NCBI GenBank assembly: GCA_013695885.1
Contig: JACCZP010000408.1
Coordinates: forward strand, 1 to 11,636
Origin: Thermoleophilaceae bacterium
Lineage (GTDB): Bacteria; Actinomycetota; Thermoleophilia; Solirubrobacterales; Thermoleophilaceae
Direction of reading: 5' to 3'
DNA: 11,636 bases
Shown here: piece after piece, positions 1 to 5,645 of the stretch
How the letters are laid out: every line of letters starts with the position of its first letter
Position numbering within the stretch: the first letter of the stretch is position 1
Notes under the pieces: model-generated
The model's input: only the letters and a program-made list of their open reading frames with translations
Databases searched by the model: none
What the model was told of the DNA's origin: nothing
Made by a program: the position numbers and the translations under genes

Positions 1-420
1 CGCGGGGGCCTCGAGGGCCTCCTCGCCATCCCTCCCGATCCCGTGCCCACGGCCATGGCCCGCGCGGCCATGCCGGTCGAGGTCCCGATCGCCGACGCCG
101 TCCACAACGCCGCGCACACGGCACTGCTCGCGGTCGGGCTCACCCGCGGCGATCTCGACCTCGTGGGGCGGGGCCTCTCCGATCGCCTTCACCAACCCCG
201 CCGCGAGCACCTCTACCCACGTTCCATGGAGCTCGTGCGCCGCGCCGCCGCCCTGGGCGCGGTGGGCGCATCGATCTCCGGCGCGGGTCCGACCGTGCTC
301 TTCTGGTCCCAGTGGGAGGCCACCGGCGGGCTGTTCGAGGCGCTCCGCCGCGAGGCGCCGGACTGCGTGGTGCGCCGCGTGCAGTTCGTCCCGGCGGGCG
401 CCGACGTGGAGGAGCTCTAG
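1..420 (+). CDS. thrB: Homoserine kinase, C-terminal part (5' end outside window)
   Basis: This gene phosphorylates L-homoserine to O-phosphohomoserine with ATP in the cytoplasm, the step before threonine synthase. The reading frame is open from base 1, so the gene enters from the left; 139 residues are visible of a family usually about 300 long. The GTG at 43 is not the start, because the frame upstream reads GLEGLLAIPPDPVPTAMARA, which is family-like. Recognisable C-terminal GHMP-kinase features are the IADAVHNAAH segment, the DRLHQPRR segment that precedes YPRSMEL, and the third GHMP motif ISGAGPTVL near the end. It runs convergent to the peptidase gene, 17 bases from that gene's stop. Upstream threonine-pathway genes would be expected outside the window. 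Identity is confident by motif reading; no search was made. Confidence 0.93.
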   Translation, partial: RGGLEGLLAIPPDPVPTAMARAAMPVEVPIADAVHNAAHTALLAVGLTRGDLDLVGRGLSDRLHQPRREHLYPRSMELVRRAAALGAVGASISGAGPTVLFWSQWEATGGLFEALRREAPDCVVRRVQFVPAGADVEEL

Positions 421-422
421 GC

Positions 423-447
423 GACGCCGCTGGGCCCTCAGCGGGTC
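423..447. terminator. Candidate bidirectional terminator between convergent thrB and peptidase genes
   Basis: CCGCTG (427-432) and CAGCGG (439-444) form a perfect 6-bp stem around a 6-base loop. GAC/GTC outside it adds three pairs with one bulged G. It lies between two convergent genes and overlaps the stop codon of the - strand gene. There is no U-tract on either strand, so intrinsic termination is uncertain; position is the main argument. Confidence 0.4.
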
Positions 448-1274
448 GGCACCACCGGGCCGATCCGTAGGTGCAGGTGATCGTCGTGAAGGGCGATGAC
501 CTGCACCCGGCCCCGTGGTCCTCGCAGACCCGTGCGGGGCCCGACGAACACGAACTGGGCGCCGGACTCGACGAAGCGGTCGACCAGGTCCTGCGAGAGC
601 CGACGGTCGATCTGGTCGGGTGAGTCCGGGGGTTGCTCGCGGCGGTCCCGGCGGGGGTAGTAGATGTCGACGTCGCGGCCGTTCTGGTGCGAGGCGTGGC
701 CGAGTCCGCCGAAGTCCGAGCCGAAGGGTCCGCCCCCCGGACGGCTGAGGTCGCCGATACCCACGCGGGGGGCCCTCGGATGGTCGGCCTTGTAGCCCGC
801 CAGCACCCGCTCGAGGTAGACCACGAGCAGATCGGTGCCGTAGCGGCGGTCCAGGCGGTTCGGCTGCCGGCGCTGGATCGGGTCCCACGAGAAGAACGTG
901 GCCCCCTGCGGGCGCAGGGCCACGTCACCTTCCGTGCGTCCGGCGAAGGGCTCGCCGATGGACCGCGAGCGCAGCACCGGCGTGCTCGAGCCCTTCGAGC
1001 GACTCGACGAGCGTTCCGGCTCGTCGGTGCCCGGGGGCGAGGGAACCTCGACGACTGGAGCGGTCTCGGCCGAGGGACCGGCGGGCTCCGTGCCCGCGTC
1101 CGGCAGCGGGCCGGAGCGGGAGGCGCTTGCCGGCGGATCCGAGGGACGGTCGCGGGCCGCAGCGATGGCGAGTCCGACGGAGCAGAGGACGACGGCCACG
1201 GCAGCCACGACCATGGCGGCGCGGCGGCCGGGGAGGCTCGAGTGCTCGGACGGGGGACCGGAGGACGGCGGCAC
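438..1274 (-). CDS. MepA-like (M74/LAS-type) murein endopeptidase with N-terminal membrane anchor
   Basis: This is a probable zinc-dependent peptidoglycan endopeptidase acting outside the membrane. The 278-residue product has a basic N-terminus (PGRR), a hydrophobic segment at about 19-40 that could be an uncleaved anchor or signal peptide, a Ser/Pro/Glu-rich linker to about residue 100, and a C-terminal catalytic domain. The zinc-site signature is visible: GHASHQNGRDVDIYY supplies H196 and D203 (H-x6-D), and HDDHLHL supplies the HxH at 266-268. These are the hallmarks of the MepA/LAS group, which cleaves D-Ala-containing cross-links. The start is GTG at 1274; an AAGGAA element lies 20 bases upstream, too far for a classical ribosome site. 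The internal ATG at codon 21 is an alternative but would cut into the membrane segment. The gene is divergent from the glucokinase. Exact bond specificity cannot be read from the sequence. Confidence 0.85.
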   Translation of the reverse strand: MPPSSGPPSEHSSLPGRRAAMVVAAVAVVLCSVGLAIAAARDRPSDPPASASRSGPLPDAGTEPAGPSAETAPVVEVPSPPGTDEPERSSSRSKGSSTPVLRSRSIGEPFAGRTEGDVALRPQGATFFSWDPIQRRQPNRLDRRYGTDLLVVYLERVLAGYKADHPRAPRVGIGDLSRPGGGPFGSDFGGLGHASHQNGRDVDIYYPRRDRREQPPDSPDQIDRRLSQDLVDRFVESGAQFVFVGPRTGLRGPRGRVQVIALHDDHLHLRIGPVVPTR

Positions 1275-1319
1275 GGACCGGATATGTAAGCGGGTTCCTT
1301 AAGCCGTGCCGAAGTAGCT

Positions 1320-1337
1320 GCGCGCGGCGCCGCGCGC
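1320..1337. repeat. 18-bp perfect GC-only palindrome in divergent promoter region
   Basis: GCGCGCGGCGCCGCGCGC reads identically on both strands. It sits in the 103-base gap between the divergent peptidase and glucokinase genes, just upstream of the proposed glucokinase -35 region. It could be a regulator site, or a chance product of high GC and alternating GC dinucleotides. Confidence 0.6.
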
Positions 1338-1341
1338 CCGG

Positions 1342-1377
1342 CGGTCAGGAGCGCCGGGCACGAATAGTCTGACGCTC
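1342..1377 (+). promoter_or_regulatory. Candidate promoter for a leaderless glucokinase mRNA
   Basis: TAGTCT (1365-1370) matches the actinobacterial -10 pattern TANNNT. Exactly 7 bases separate it from the GTG at 1378, so transcription would begin at or next to the start codon. No Shine-Dalgarno sequence lies in the usual window; AGGAG at 1347-1351 is 26 bases upstream of the start codon, too far. A weak -35 (CGGTCA, 1342-1347) has a 17-base spacer. Leaderless mRNAs are common in actinobacteria; this assignment is inferred. Confidence 0.45.
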
Positions 1378-2376
1378 GTGGAGGGAGCCCTGATCGGCGT
1401 CGACGTGGGCGGCACCAAGCTCTCCGTCGCCGCGCTGGAGGATGGGTCTCTCGGGCCGGTGGACACCGCGCCCACCGAGACCATGAGCTCCGAGCTCCTG
1501 GTCGAGCAGATCGTCGCCGCGGTCGAGAGGGTGGGCGAGGGGCGGGCCGCCGCCGTCGGCGTCGGGGTGCCCTCTGCCGTCGAGTTCGCCTCGGGACGCG
1601 CCCGGGCCAGCGTAAACGTGCCCCTGCGCGACGTGCCGCTGCGCACCATCCTGCGGGAGCGGCTGGGAGTCCGGTGCTACGTGGACAACGACGCCAACTG
1701 CGCCGCCCTGGCCGAGGCCCACGAGGGCGACAGGCTCGTCACGCGCGAGCTCGTGATGTTCACGGTCGGTACCGGAGTGGGGGGTGGGCTGGTGCTCGGC
1801 GGACGGCCCTACCGGGGAGCGACCGGCGCCGCGGGCGAGCTCGGCCACATGATGGTCGGCGCGAGCCTCCGGGACGGCGCGCCCACGCCAGGCGAGCGCT
1901 TCCCGCAGCCGGGCTCCCTCGAGGCGCTGGCCCGGGGCGGGGCACTCGACGACATGGCCGCGACCGCGGCTCATCAGCAACCCGACTCCGAGCTCGGCCG
2001 GCGCGCCGCCCGCGGCGCACAGGTGAGCGCGCGAGACGCCGTCGAGGCCGCCCACGCCGGTGACCCGGAGGGCGGGCGCCTGATCAGGCTGATCGGCGAG
2101 CGCCTCGGGGTCGGCGTCGCCAACGTCATCAACATCTTCGACCCGGAGGTCGTGGCGCTCGGCGGTGGGGTGTCCGCCGCCGGCGACCTCCTACTCGGTC
2201 CGGTTCGCGAGGTGGTGCGGCGGTCCGTGCTTCCGGGAGTCGGGGAGCGCACCGAGGTGCGGATGTCGCATCACGGCGCGGTGGGCGGACTGCTGGGCGC
2301 GGCGCTGCTCGCCGGGCAGGAGCTGGCGGAGGAGGCGCGCCCCGGCGGGGAAGTCCTCACCGGGAGGGTCGGATGA
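1378..2376 (+). CDS. glk: ROK-family glucokinase lacking the canonical zinc-cysteine motif
   Basis: This is a predicted cytoplasmic ATP-dependent glucokinase making glucose-6-phosphate. The 332-residue length fits ROK sugar kinases. Visible motifs are the N-terminal phosphate-binding GVDVGGTK (7-14), VDNDAN with catalytic Asp105, TVGTGVGGG (129-137), GELGHM (153-158) with His157, and the C-terminal NIFDPEVVALGGGVS adenosine-side motif. The oddity is the segment after GELGHM. ROK kinases normally carry a CxCGxxGCxE-type zinc site there; here it reads PTPGERFPQPGSLE, with no cysteine. The only cysteines in the protein are C100 and C108, outside this site. The start is GTG, probably leaderless. 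The stop overlaps the next ATG (ATGA) of the rpiB remnant. The context next to pgl and across from zwf/gnd supports a glucose-specific role, but another hexose or N-acetyl sugar is possible. Confidence 0.85.
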   Translation: MEGALIGVDVGGTKLSVAALEDGSLGPVDTAPTETMSSELLVEQIVAAVERVGEGRAAAVGVGVPSAVEFASGRARASVNVPLRDVPLRTILRERLGVRCYVDNDANCAALAEAHEGDRLVTRELVMFTVGTGVGGGLVLGGRPYRGATGAAGELGHMMVGASLRDGAPTPGERFPQPGSLEALARGGALDDMAATAAHQQPDSELGRRAARGAQVSARDAVEAAHAGDPEGGRLIRLIGERLGVGVANVINIFDPEVVALGGGVSAAGDLLLGPVREVVRRSVLPGVGERTEVRMSHHGAVGGLLGAALLAGQELAEEARPGGEVLTGRVG

Positions 2377-2417
2377 GGATCGCCTGTGCCTTCGACCACG
2401 CGGTGGGGGGCGGGTAG
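2373..2417 (+). pseudogene. rpiB: Remnant of rpiB (ribose-5-phosphate isomerase B), first ~10 codons only
   Basis: An ATG overlapping the glucokinase TGA (ATGA) opens a 14-codon frame reading MRIACAFDHAVGGG and then TAG. The first ten residues look like the N-terminus of RpiB proteins (typically MRIA-x-x-x-DHA-G), including the Asp-His pair of the active site. After DHA the similarity ends in a G-run and a stop. Thirty bases later pgl begins. The 4-base coupling with glk is what an intact operon gene would show. The likely explanation is a deletion that removed almost all of rpiB between glk and pgl. Alternatives are a small leader peptide or a chance match. Identification rests on ten residues, so certainty is moderate. 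Confidence 0.55.
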
Positions 2418-2447
2418 ACCGGACGGCCGCCGGGTAACCCATCGGAG

Positions 2448-3551
2448 ATGCCCGCACTGACCGTGGCCGCCGATCCCGAGGGTGCCGCCGAGGCGGCGGC
2501 CGAGCTGCTCGCGCGGTTCATCGACGAGGCGCGATCCGCGCGCGGGGAGGCGCACGTGGGGATGGCCGGCGGGCGGACACCGCGACGTACCTACGAGCTC
2601 CTCGCGAAGCGGCTCGATACCTGGGACGGCGTGCACCTGTGGTTCTCCGACGAGCGCGTGGTCTCCCCGCTCGACCCCGCGTCGAACCACGCGATGGTCG
2701 TCGCGAGCCTGCTGGCCCTGGCCGACGTGCCCGAGGAGCGGGTGCATCGCGTGCCTGTGGAGCGGGGCGCCGGCGAGGCGGCCGCGCTCTATGCGGCGGA
2801 GCTGGCCGCGCTCGTGCCCTCCTCCGCCGACGGCGTGCCGACGCTCGACGTGGCGCTGCTCGGGCTCGGGGAGGATGGGCATACGGCCTCCCTGTTCGCC
2901 GGGGGCCCCGGCCTGGCCGCAGGCTCGGGGTCCGCCGTGCCCGTCGACAGCGCTCCCAAGCCGCCCCCGGAGCGGGTGACCTTGACCGTTGAGCTCTTGG
3001 CGGCGGCGCGCGCGGTCATCTTCCTCGCGGTCGGGGCGGACAAGCGTCCGGCGGTGGAGGCCGTGCTGTCGGGGGCCGACCCGGCCGTGCCGGCCAGCCT
3101 GGTGGCGGGCGGGCGCAGCGAGCTGATCGTGGACGCCGAGGCCGCACCGGTGGGGGACCTCGAGCGGGAGCCCTCACGCGAGGCGAACGGCGCCACGGGC
3201 GGTATTCACCACGTCGCGCTCGAGGTGCGCGAGCGGGACGCCGACGCCTGCCGCGACTTCTTCGCCCTGCTCGGCTTCGCCGAGACCCGTCCGCCGGAGG
3301 GCCTCCTCGGCCGGGCGCGGTGGCTCGAGCGCGACCGCCAGCACGTCCATCTGCTGCTCACGGACTCGCCGACGGTCCCTCCGGGCGGCCACCTCGCCCT
3401 CGTGGTCGAGGACTACCAGGGAGCGCTCGATGCGCTCCGCGCCGCGGGGCACCCGGCCGAGCCTGCGACCGAGCACTGGGGCTCGCCGCGGGCGTTCGCG
3501 CGGGGTCCCGCCGGGCACGTGGTGGAGCTCATGGCCTTTCCGCCGGCGTGA
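2448..3551 (+). CDS. pgl: 6-phosphogluconolactonase fused to a C-terminal VOC (glyoxalase-like) domain
   Basis: Residues 1-232 are a complete 6-phosphogluconolactonase, which hydrolyses 6-phosphogluconolactone to 6-phosphogluconate after Zwf. Its motifs are AGGRTPRRTYE (40-50), WFSDERVV (65-72), GEDGHTASLF (141-150) and LAVGADKR (193-200). A polar linker (about 233-250) leads to a 117-residue vicinal-oxygen-chelate domain that starts GGIHHVALEV and ends HVVELMAF. Candidate metal ligands are H255, H301 or Q298, H315 and E360. Stand-alone Pgl is about 230-250 residues, so the 367-residue length reflects a fusion. The start is unambiguous: the same frame upstream runs to the TAG at 2415 without another start codon. 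The GGAG at 2444-2447 touches the ATG and is too close to be a good ribosome site. The VOC domain's substrate is unknown. The gene is convergent to mazF, 30 bases away. Confidence 0.9.
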   Translation: MPALTVAADPEGAAEAAAELLARFIDEARSARGEAHVGMAGGRTPRRTYELLAKRLDTWDGVHLWFSDERVVSPLDPASNHAMVVASLLALADVPEERVHRVPVERGAGEAAALYAAELAALVPSSADGVPTLDVALLGLGEDGHTASLFAGGPGLAAGSGSAVPVDSAPKPPPERVTLTVELLAAARAVIFLAVGADKRPAVEAVLSGADPAVPASLVAGGRSELIVDAEAAPVGDLEREPSREANGATGGIHHVALEVRERDADACRDFFALLGFAETRPPEGLLGRARWLERDRQHVHLLLTDSPTVPPGGHLALVVEDYQGALDALRAAGHPAEPATEHWGSPRAFARGPAGHVVELMAFPPA

Positions 3552-3576
3552 GGGCCCCGGCCCGGCTCGGCTCAGG

Positions 3577-3590
3577 GACCTCTAGAGGTC
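3577..3590. repeat. 14-bp perfect palindrome over the mazF stop codon
   Basis: GACCTCTAGAGGTC is a perfect palindrome with no loop, spanning the TAG of mazF in the 30-base gap between convergent pgl and mazF. It has no U-tract and no loop, so it is not a classical terminator. It could be a protein site, a boundary scar, or chance. Confidence 0.5.
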
Positions 3591-3929
3591 GAGGTGGAGC
3601 CGTAGCGCATCGTCGACTGCGGCGAGCGTCGACGTCGTGAGCTGACCCAGGACCGGCCCGAGTCGCTCGACCGAGACCGACCTGACCTGCTCGGCCTGTG
3701 CCTTCGACTGCACCCGCAGGCCGGCCTCTTGGCCCGGCAGCAGAACCTGGAACGGAAACACCCGGGCGACGTTGCTGGTGATCGGCACCACCGTGACCAC
3801 GCCCCGTCCCAGGCGAGCAGCCACTACGTTGGCACGGTCATTGCTCACCACGATCGCGGGACGCCTCTTGCTCGCCTCACTCCCGCGGACCGGTTCGAGG
3901 TCCGTCAGCCGGACCTCGCCCCGCCGCAT
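3582..3929 (-). CDS. mazF: MazF/PemK-type toxin (endoribonuclease)
   Basis: This is a predicted sequence-specific mRNA-cleaving toxin of a type II toxin-antitoxin module. The 115-residue protein begins MRRGEV and continues into RGSEASKRRPAIVVSND, the conserved MazF opening; Arg23 corresponds to the catalytic Arg. PITSN follows, with Thr51 as the catalytic Thr. SKAQAEQVRSVS and the C-terminal helix (LAAVDDALRLHLDL) complete the family pattern. The start is placed at 3929, where the ATG overlaps the antitoxin stop (TGATG). The frame is open 11 codons further upstream, but that extension lies inside the antitoxin and lacks family sequence. Expression should be coupled to, and repressed with, the antitoxin. 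All expected active-site residues are present, so the toxin looks intact. RNA target sequence cannot be predicted. Confidence 0.9.
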   Translation of the reverse strand: MRRGEVRLTDLEPVRGSEASKRRPAIVVSNDRANVVAARLGRGVVTVVPITSNVARVFPFQVLLPGQEAGLRVQSKAQAEQVRSVSVERLGPVLGQLTTSTLAAVDDALRLHLDL

Positions 3930-4147
3930 CAGGTCAGCCCGTCGCCGGCTACGCCCTCCCACCCGTCGCGCTCACCTGAGTCATCCCAGTCCTCCCAGGC
4001 TTGGGCGTAGGCCTCTTCCAGGTCGGAGCGCGGGAGAAGGCGGATGGCCTGCCGGAGGGCTGCCGAGCGGGACCGCAGACCCGACTTGCGGGCGTGATCG
4101 TCGAGGAGGGCCACATCTTCCTCGGGCAAGCTGACACTGAGCTTCAT
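3929..4147 (-). CDS. mazE: Ribbon-helix-helix (MazE-like) antitoxin
   Basis: This 72-residue protein is the first gene of the toxin-antitoxin operon. Residues 1-40 (MKLSVSLPEEDVALLDDH, then ARKSGLRSRSAALRQAIRLL) have the ribbon-helix-helix pattern of MetJ/Arc/CopG-type DNA-binding proteins: a short basic/hydrophobic beta strand followed by two helices. The remainder is acidic and tryptophan-rich (EEAYAQAWEDWDDSG), as expected for a tail that wraps the MazF toxin. It should neutralise MazF and repress its own promoter through the inverted repeats just upstream. The stop overlaps the mazF start by one base. There is no Shine-Dalgarno sequence before the ATG, and the promoter geometry suggests a leaderless message. 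Confidence 0.88.
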   Translation of the reverse strand: MKLSVSLPEEDVALLDDHARKSGLRSRSAALRQAIRLLPRSDLEEAYAQAWEDWDDSGERDGWEGVAGDGLT

Positions 4148-4153
4148 AGGGAC

Positions 4154-4183
4154 ATGCTACTCAGGTAGCAAACCGGTGCTACC
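4154..4183 (-). promoter_or_regulatory. mazEF promoter/operator with three alternating GTAGCA repeats
   Basis: The + strand carries TGCTAC (4155-4160), GTAGCA (4165-4170) and TGCTAC (4177-4182), three copies in alternating orientation with centres 10 and 12 bp apart. The second and third extend to a 7-bp inverted pair GGTAGCA/TGCTACC. On the - strand the first copy overlaps TAGCAT (4159-4154), a TANNNT -10 placed 6 bases before the mazE ATG. Overlap of a repeated operator with the -10 is what RHH antitoxin autoregulation would need. Binding itself is inferred. Confidence 0.6.
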
Positions 4184-4190
4184 ACTGACC

Positions 4191-4208
4191 GCGGCGGTTC
4201 CACGCCGC
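4191..4208 (-). terminator. Candidate terminator hairpin at the end of the zwf operon
   Basis: GCGGCG (4191-4196) and CGCCGC (4203-4208) form a 6-bp stem with a 6-base loop. It lies 56 bases beyond the last gene of the - strand operon and just upstream of the mazEF operator. No U-tract follows on the - strand, so this is weak. Confidence 0.25.
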
Positions 4209-4264
4209 CGGCGCATGCGGGCGCAACCGGCAGACCCGGTCGCGCCTCTCGCTGTACGTGGCGC

Positions 4265-4861
4265 TCAGCCCGAGGTGGACAGCAGCCGGTTGAAGAACGA
4301 CCGGTAGCGCTGCAGGGCCACCCGCAGATCCTCGGTCGAGACCTGGTCGCCGCGGTCCCACTGGCCCTCGAGCGAGCGTCGCTCTTCGGCGAAGCCCTCG
4401 GCCAGGCGCTTCATCACCTCGGCGACGAGGCCGTCGGCCTCCTGGACGCAGTTGCGTGGCTCGTCGACGAACCCGACCTGGATGTCCTGCCACCGACGCT
4501 CGAACGCGTCGGTGTCGCCGGAGGAGAGGAGTGGCATGCCCCCGCTCGCCCCGTCCGTCGCGCCGGTCGAGTGGCCCTCCGCGGTGCCGGCGCCGGCCCC
4601 CGGAGCGGCTCCGCCGCCGTGCTCGTGCGCCGCCGGTGCGGGTGTTGCCTCCGGATGCCCTCCTGCGGTTGCGGGCTGGGCCGTGGCGGCCGCCTGTGGC
4701 TGGGCCGGGTGCGCGGGCTGACCCCCGCCGGGCGCGCCCCCGGCGGGTGCGCCCTCGCCGGCCGGCACTCCGCCCGGAGCCGGTTCACCCTCCTGGGCGT
4801 CGACCGATCGTCCGTAGGCCACCTCGTCGGTGCTTGCGACTGGCTCTTCGCGCCGTTCCAT
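4265..4861 (-). CDS. Uncharacterised soluble protein, low-complexity N-half plus a helical domain shared with the preceding gene
   Basis: Function is not recognised. The 198-residue product has no membrane segment. Residues about 20-110 are a Pro/Ala/Gly/Gln-rich, probably disordered stretch with a short His cluster (HEHGGG). The C-terminal about 80 residues are predicted helical. They share anchors with the neighbouring 254-residue protein: RWQDIQVGFVDEP versus EWRALQARFVDQP, DGLVAEVM versus DRLVAEVM, and STEDLRVALQRYRSFFNRLL versus STEELRQATVHYRSLFEELL. This copy lacks the roughly 30-residue middle part of the neighbour's domain. The start ATG overlaps the neighbour's stop (TGATG), and GAGGAG lies upstream for reinitiation. 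It is the last gene of the operon. The pair probably acts together, perhaps as a membrane-tethered and a free partner; this is inference. Confidence 0.75.
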   Translation of the reverse strand: MERREEPVASTDEVAYGRSVDAQEGEPAPGGVPAGEGAPAGGAPGGGQPAHPAQPQAAATAQPATAGGHPEATPAPAAHEHGGGAAPGAGAGTAEGHSTGATDGASGGMPLLSSGDTDAFERRWQDIQVGFVDEPRNCVQEADGLVAEVMKRLAEGFAEERRSLEGQWDRGDQVSTEDLRVALQRYRSFFNRLLSTSG

Positions 4862-5625
4862 CAGCGGGTCTCCTCTCGGTTGTCGGCGGGTCGTCCGTCG
4901 CGGGTCCCGCCCTGCGGTGCGGCCGCATCGTGTCGGCCGTCGCCTCGGGACCCCGCCGCGTTGCGGCGGCCCCCCTCGACGCCGGCAGCCTGCTCGATCT
5001 CGCCGGCGTCCGCGTTGCCCGGCCCTCCGACCGGTCCATCGGCCCGGCCGTGCCCGTGATCGCCGTCCGCGGCCCCGCGCCGGCCGCCCACGTGCGTCTC
5101 GAGGAGCTCCTCGAAGAGGGACCGGTAGTGGACCGTGGCCTGACGGAGCTCCTCGGTGCTCGAGTCACCGCGCTCGGTGCGCTCGGCGATGGCGTGGGCG
5201 GAGCGGTAGTTCTCCGCCACCTCGGGATGGTCCACCGATATGTCCTGCGCGCGGCGGTCGAAGTCGTCTACCGGGTAGCCGCGCTCTCGCATGACCTCCG
5301 CCACCAGACGGTCGGAGTCGCGGACGGCCTGCTCGGGCTGGTCCACGAAGCGGGCCTGAAGCGCTCTCCACTCCTGGGCGTAGCGCTCGCGCGCTCCAGC
5401 CTCGAGTGGTCGGATCTCCAGCTCCGCTCGGCGCTCCTCACGTTGCCGAAGTCGCCCCTCGGCCTCCTTCTTGTCGCCGGTCCGGTCTATCTCACGGTCG
5501 TACTCGGAGCCGAAGCGTTCCTGAAGCTGCTTGCTGTCGCGCTTCTTCTTGGCCACGACGACGACCGCCGCGAGGACCAGCACGACCAGTACCGCCACCA
5601 AGATGGCGATGATCAATCCACTCAT
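4861..5625 (-). CDS. Uncharacterised membrane-anchored protein with conserved actinobacterial helical domain
   Basis: The 254-residue product has one hydrophobic segment at about 2-25 followed by KKKR, predicting a single-pass anchor with the rest cytoplasmic by the positive-inside rule. Next comes RFGSEYDREI (37-46), a charged coiled-coil-like stretch (KKEAEGRLRQREERRAELE), then a helical domain to about residue 180 with FVDQPEQAVRDSDRLVAEVM and STEELRQATVHYRSLFEELL. The last 75 residues are Gly/Asp/Arg-rich and probably disordered. I recall similar hypothetical proteins (membrane segment, then RFGxEYDR) in many actinobacteria, without an assigned function. A strong ribosome site (AAGGAGG, 5 bases from ATG) supports the start. 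Its stop overlaps the start of the related next gene. A long hairpin separates it from the GH15 gene upstream. Confidence 0.82.
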   Translation of the reverse strand: MSGLIIAILVAVLVVLVLAAVVVVAKKKRDSKQLQERFGSEYDREIDRTGDKKEAEGRLRQREERRAELEIRPLEAGARERYAQEWRALQARFVDQPEQAVRDSDRLVAEVMRERGYPVDDFDRRAQDISVDHPEVAENYRSAHAIAERTERGDSSTEELRQATVHYRSLFEELLETHVGGRRGAADGDHGHGRADGPVGGPGNADAGEIEQAAGVEGGRRNAAGSRGDGRHDAAAPQGGTRDGRPADNREETR

Positions 5626-5630
5626 CCTCT

Positions 5631-5637
5631 CCTCCTT
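5631..5637 (-). promoter_or_regulatory. Strong Shine-Dalgarno AAGGAGG for the membrane-anchored unknown protein
   Basis: AAGGAGG on the - strand lies 5 bases before the ATG at 5625. It is the best ribosome site in the window. Most neighbouring operon genes rely on stop/start overlap, so this gene appears to be initiated independently after the intercistronic hairpin. Confidence 0.75.
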
Positions 5638-5645
5638 GCTCCGGG

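Noticed and set aside
633..1289. 218-codon + strand open frame opposite the murein endopeptidase
   Set aside because: Composition is shadow-like and it has no motif, whereas the - strand frame carries both zinc-site motifs and a membrane segment.
2405..2437. Frame reading GGRVDRTAAG to a TAA, considered as the 3' end of the deleted rpiB
   Set aside because: Too short and not distinctive enough to call; mentioned only as a possibility in the rpiB finding.
3930..3962. 11-residue upstream extension of mazF
   Set aside because: It lies within the antitoxin gene. Family members begin at M-x-RGEV, and the TGATG overlap supports the later ATG.
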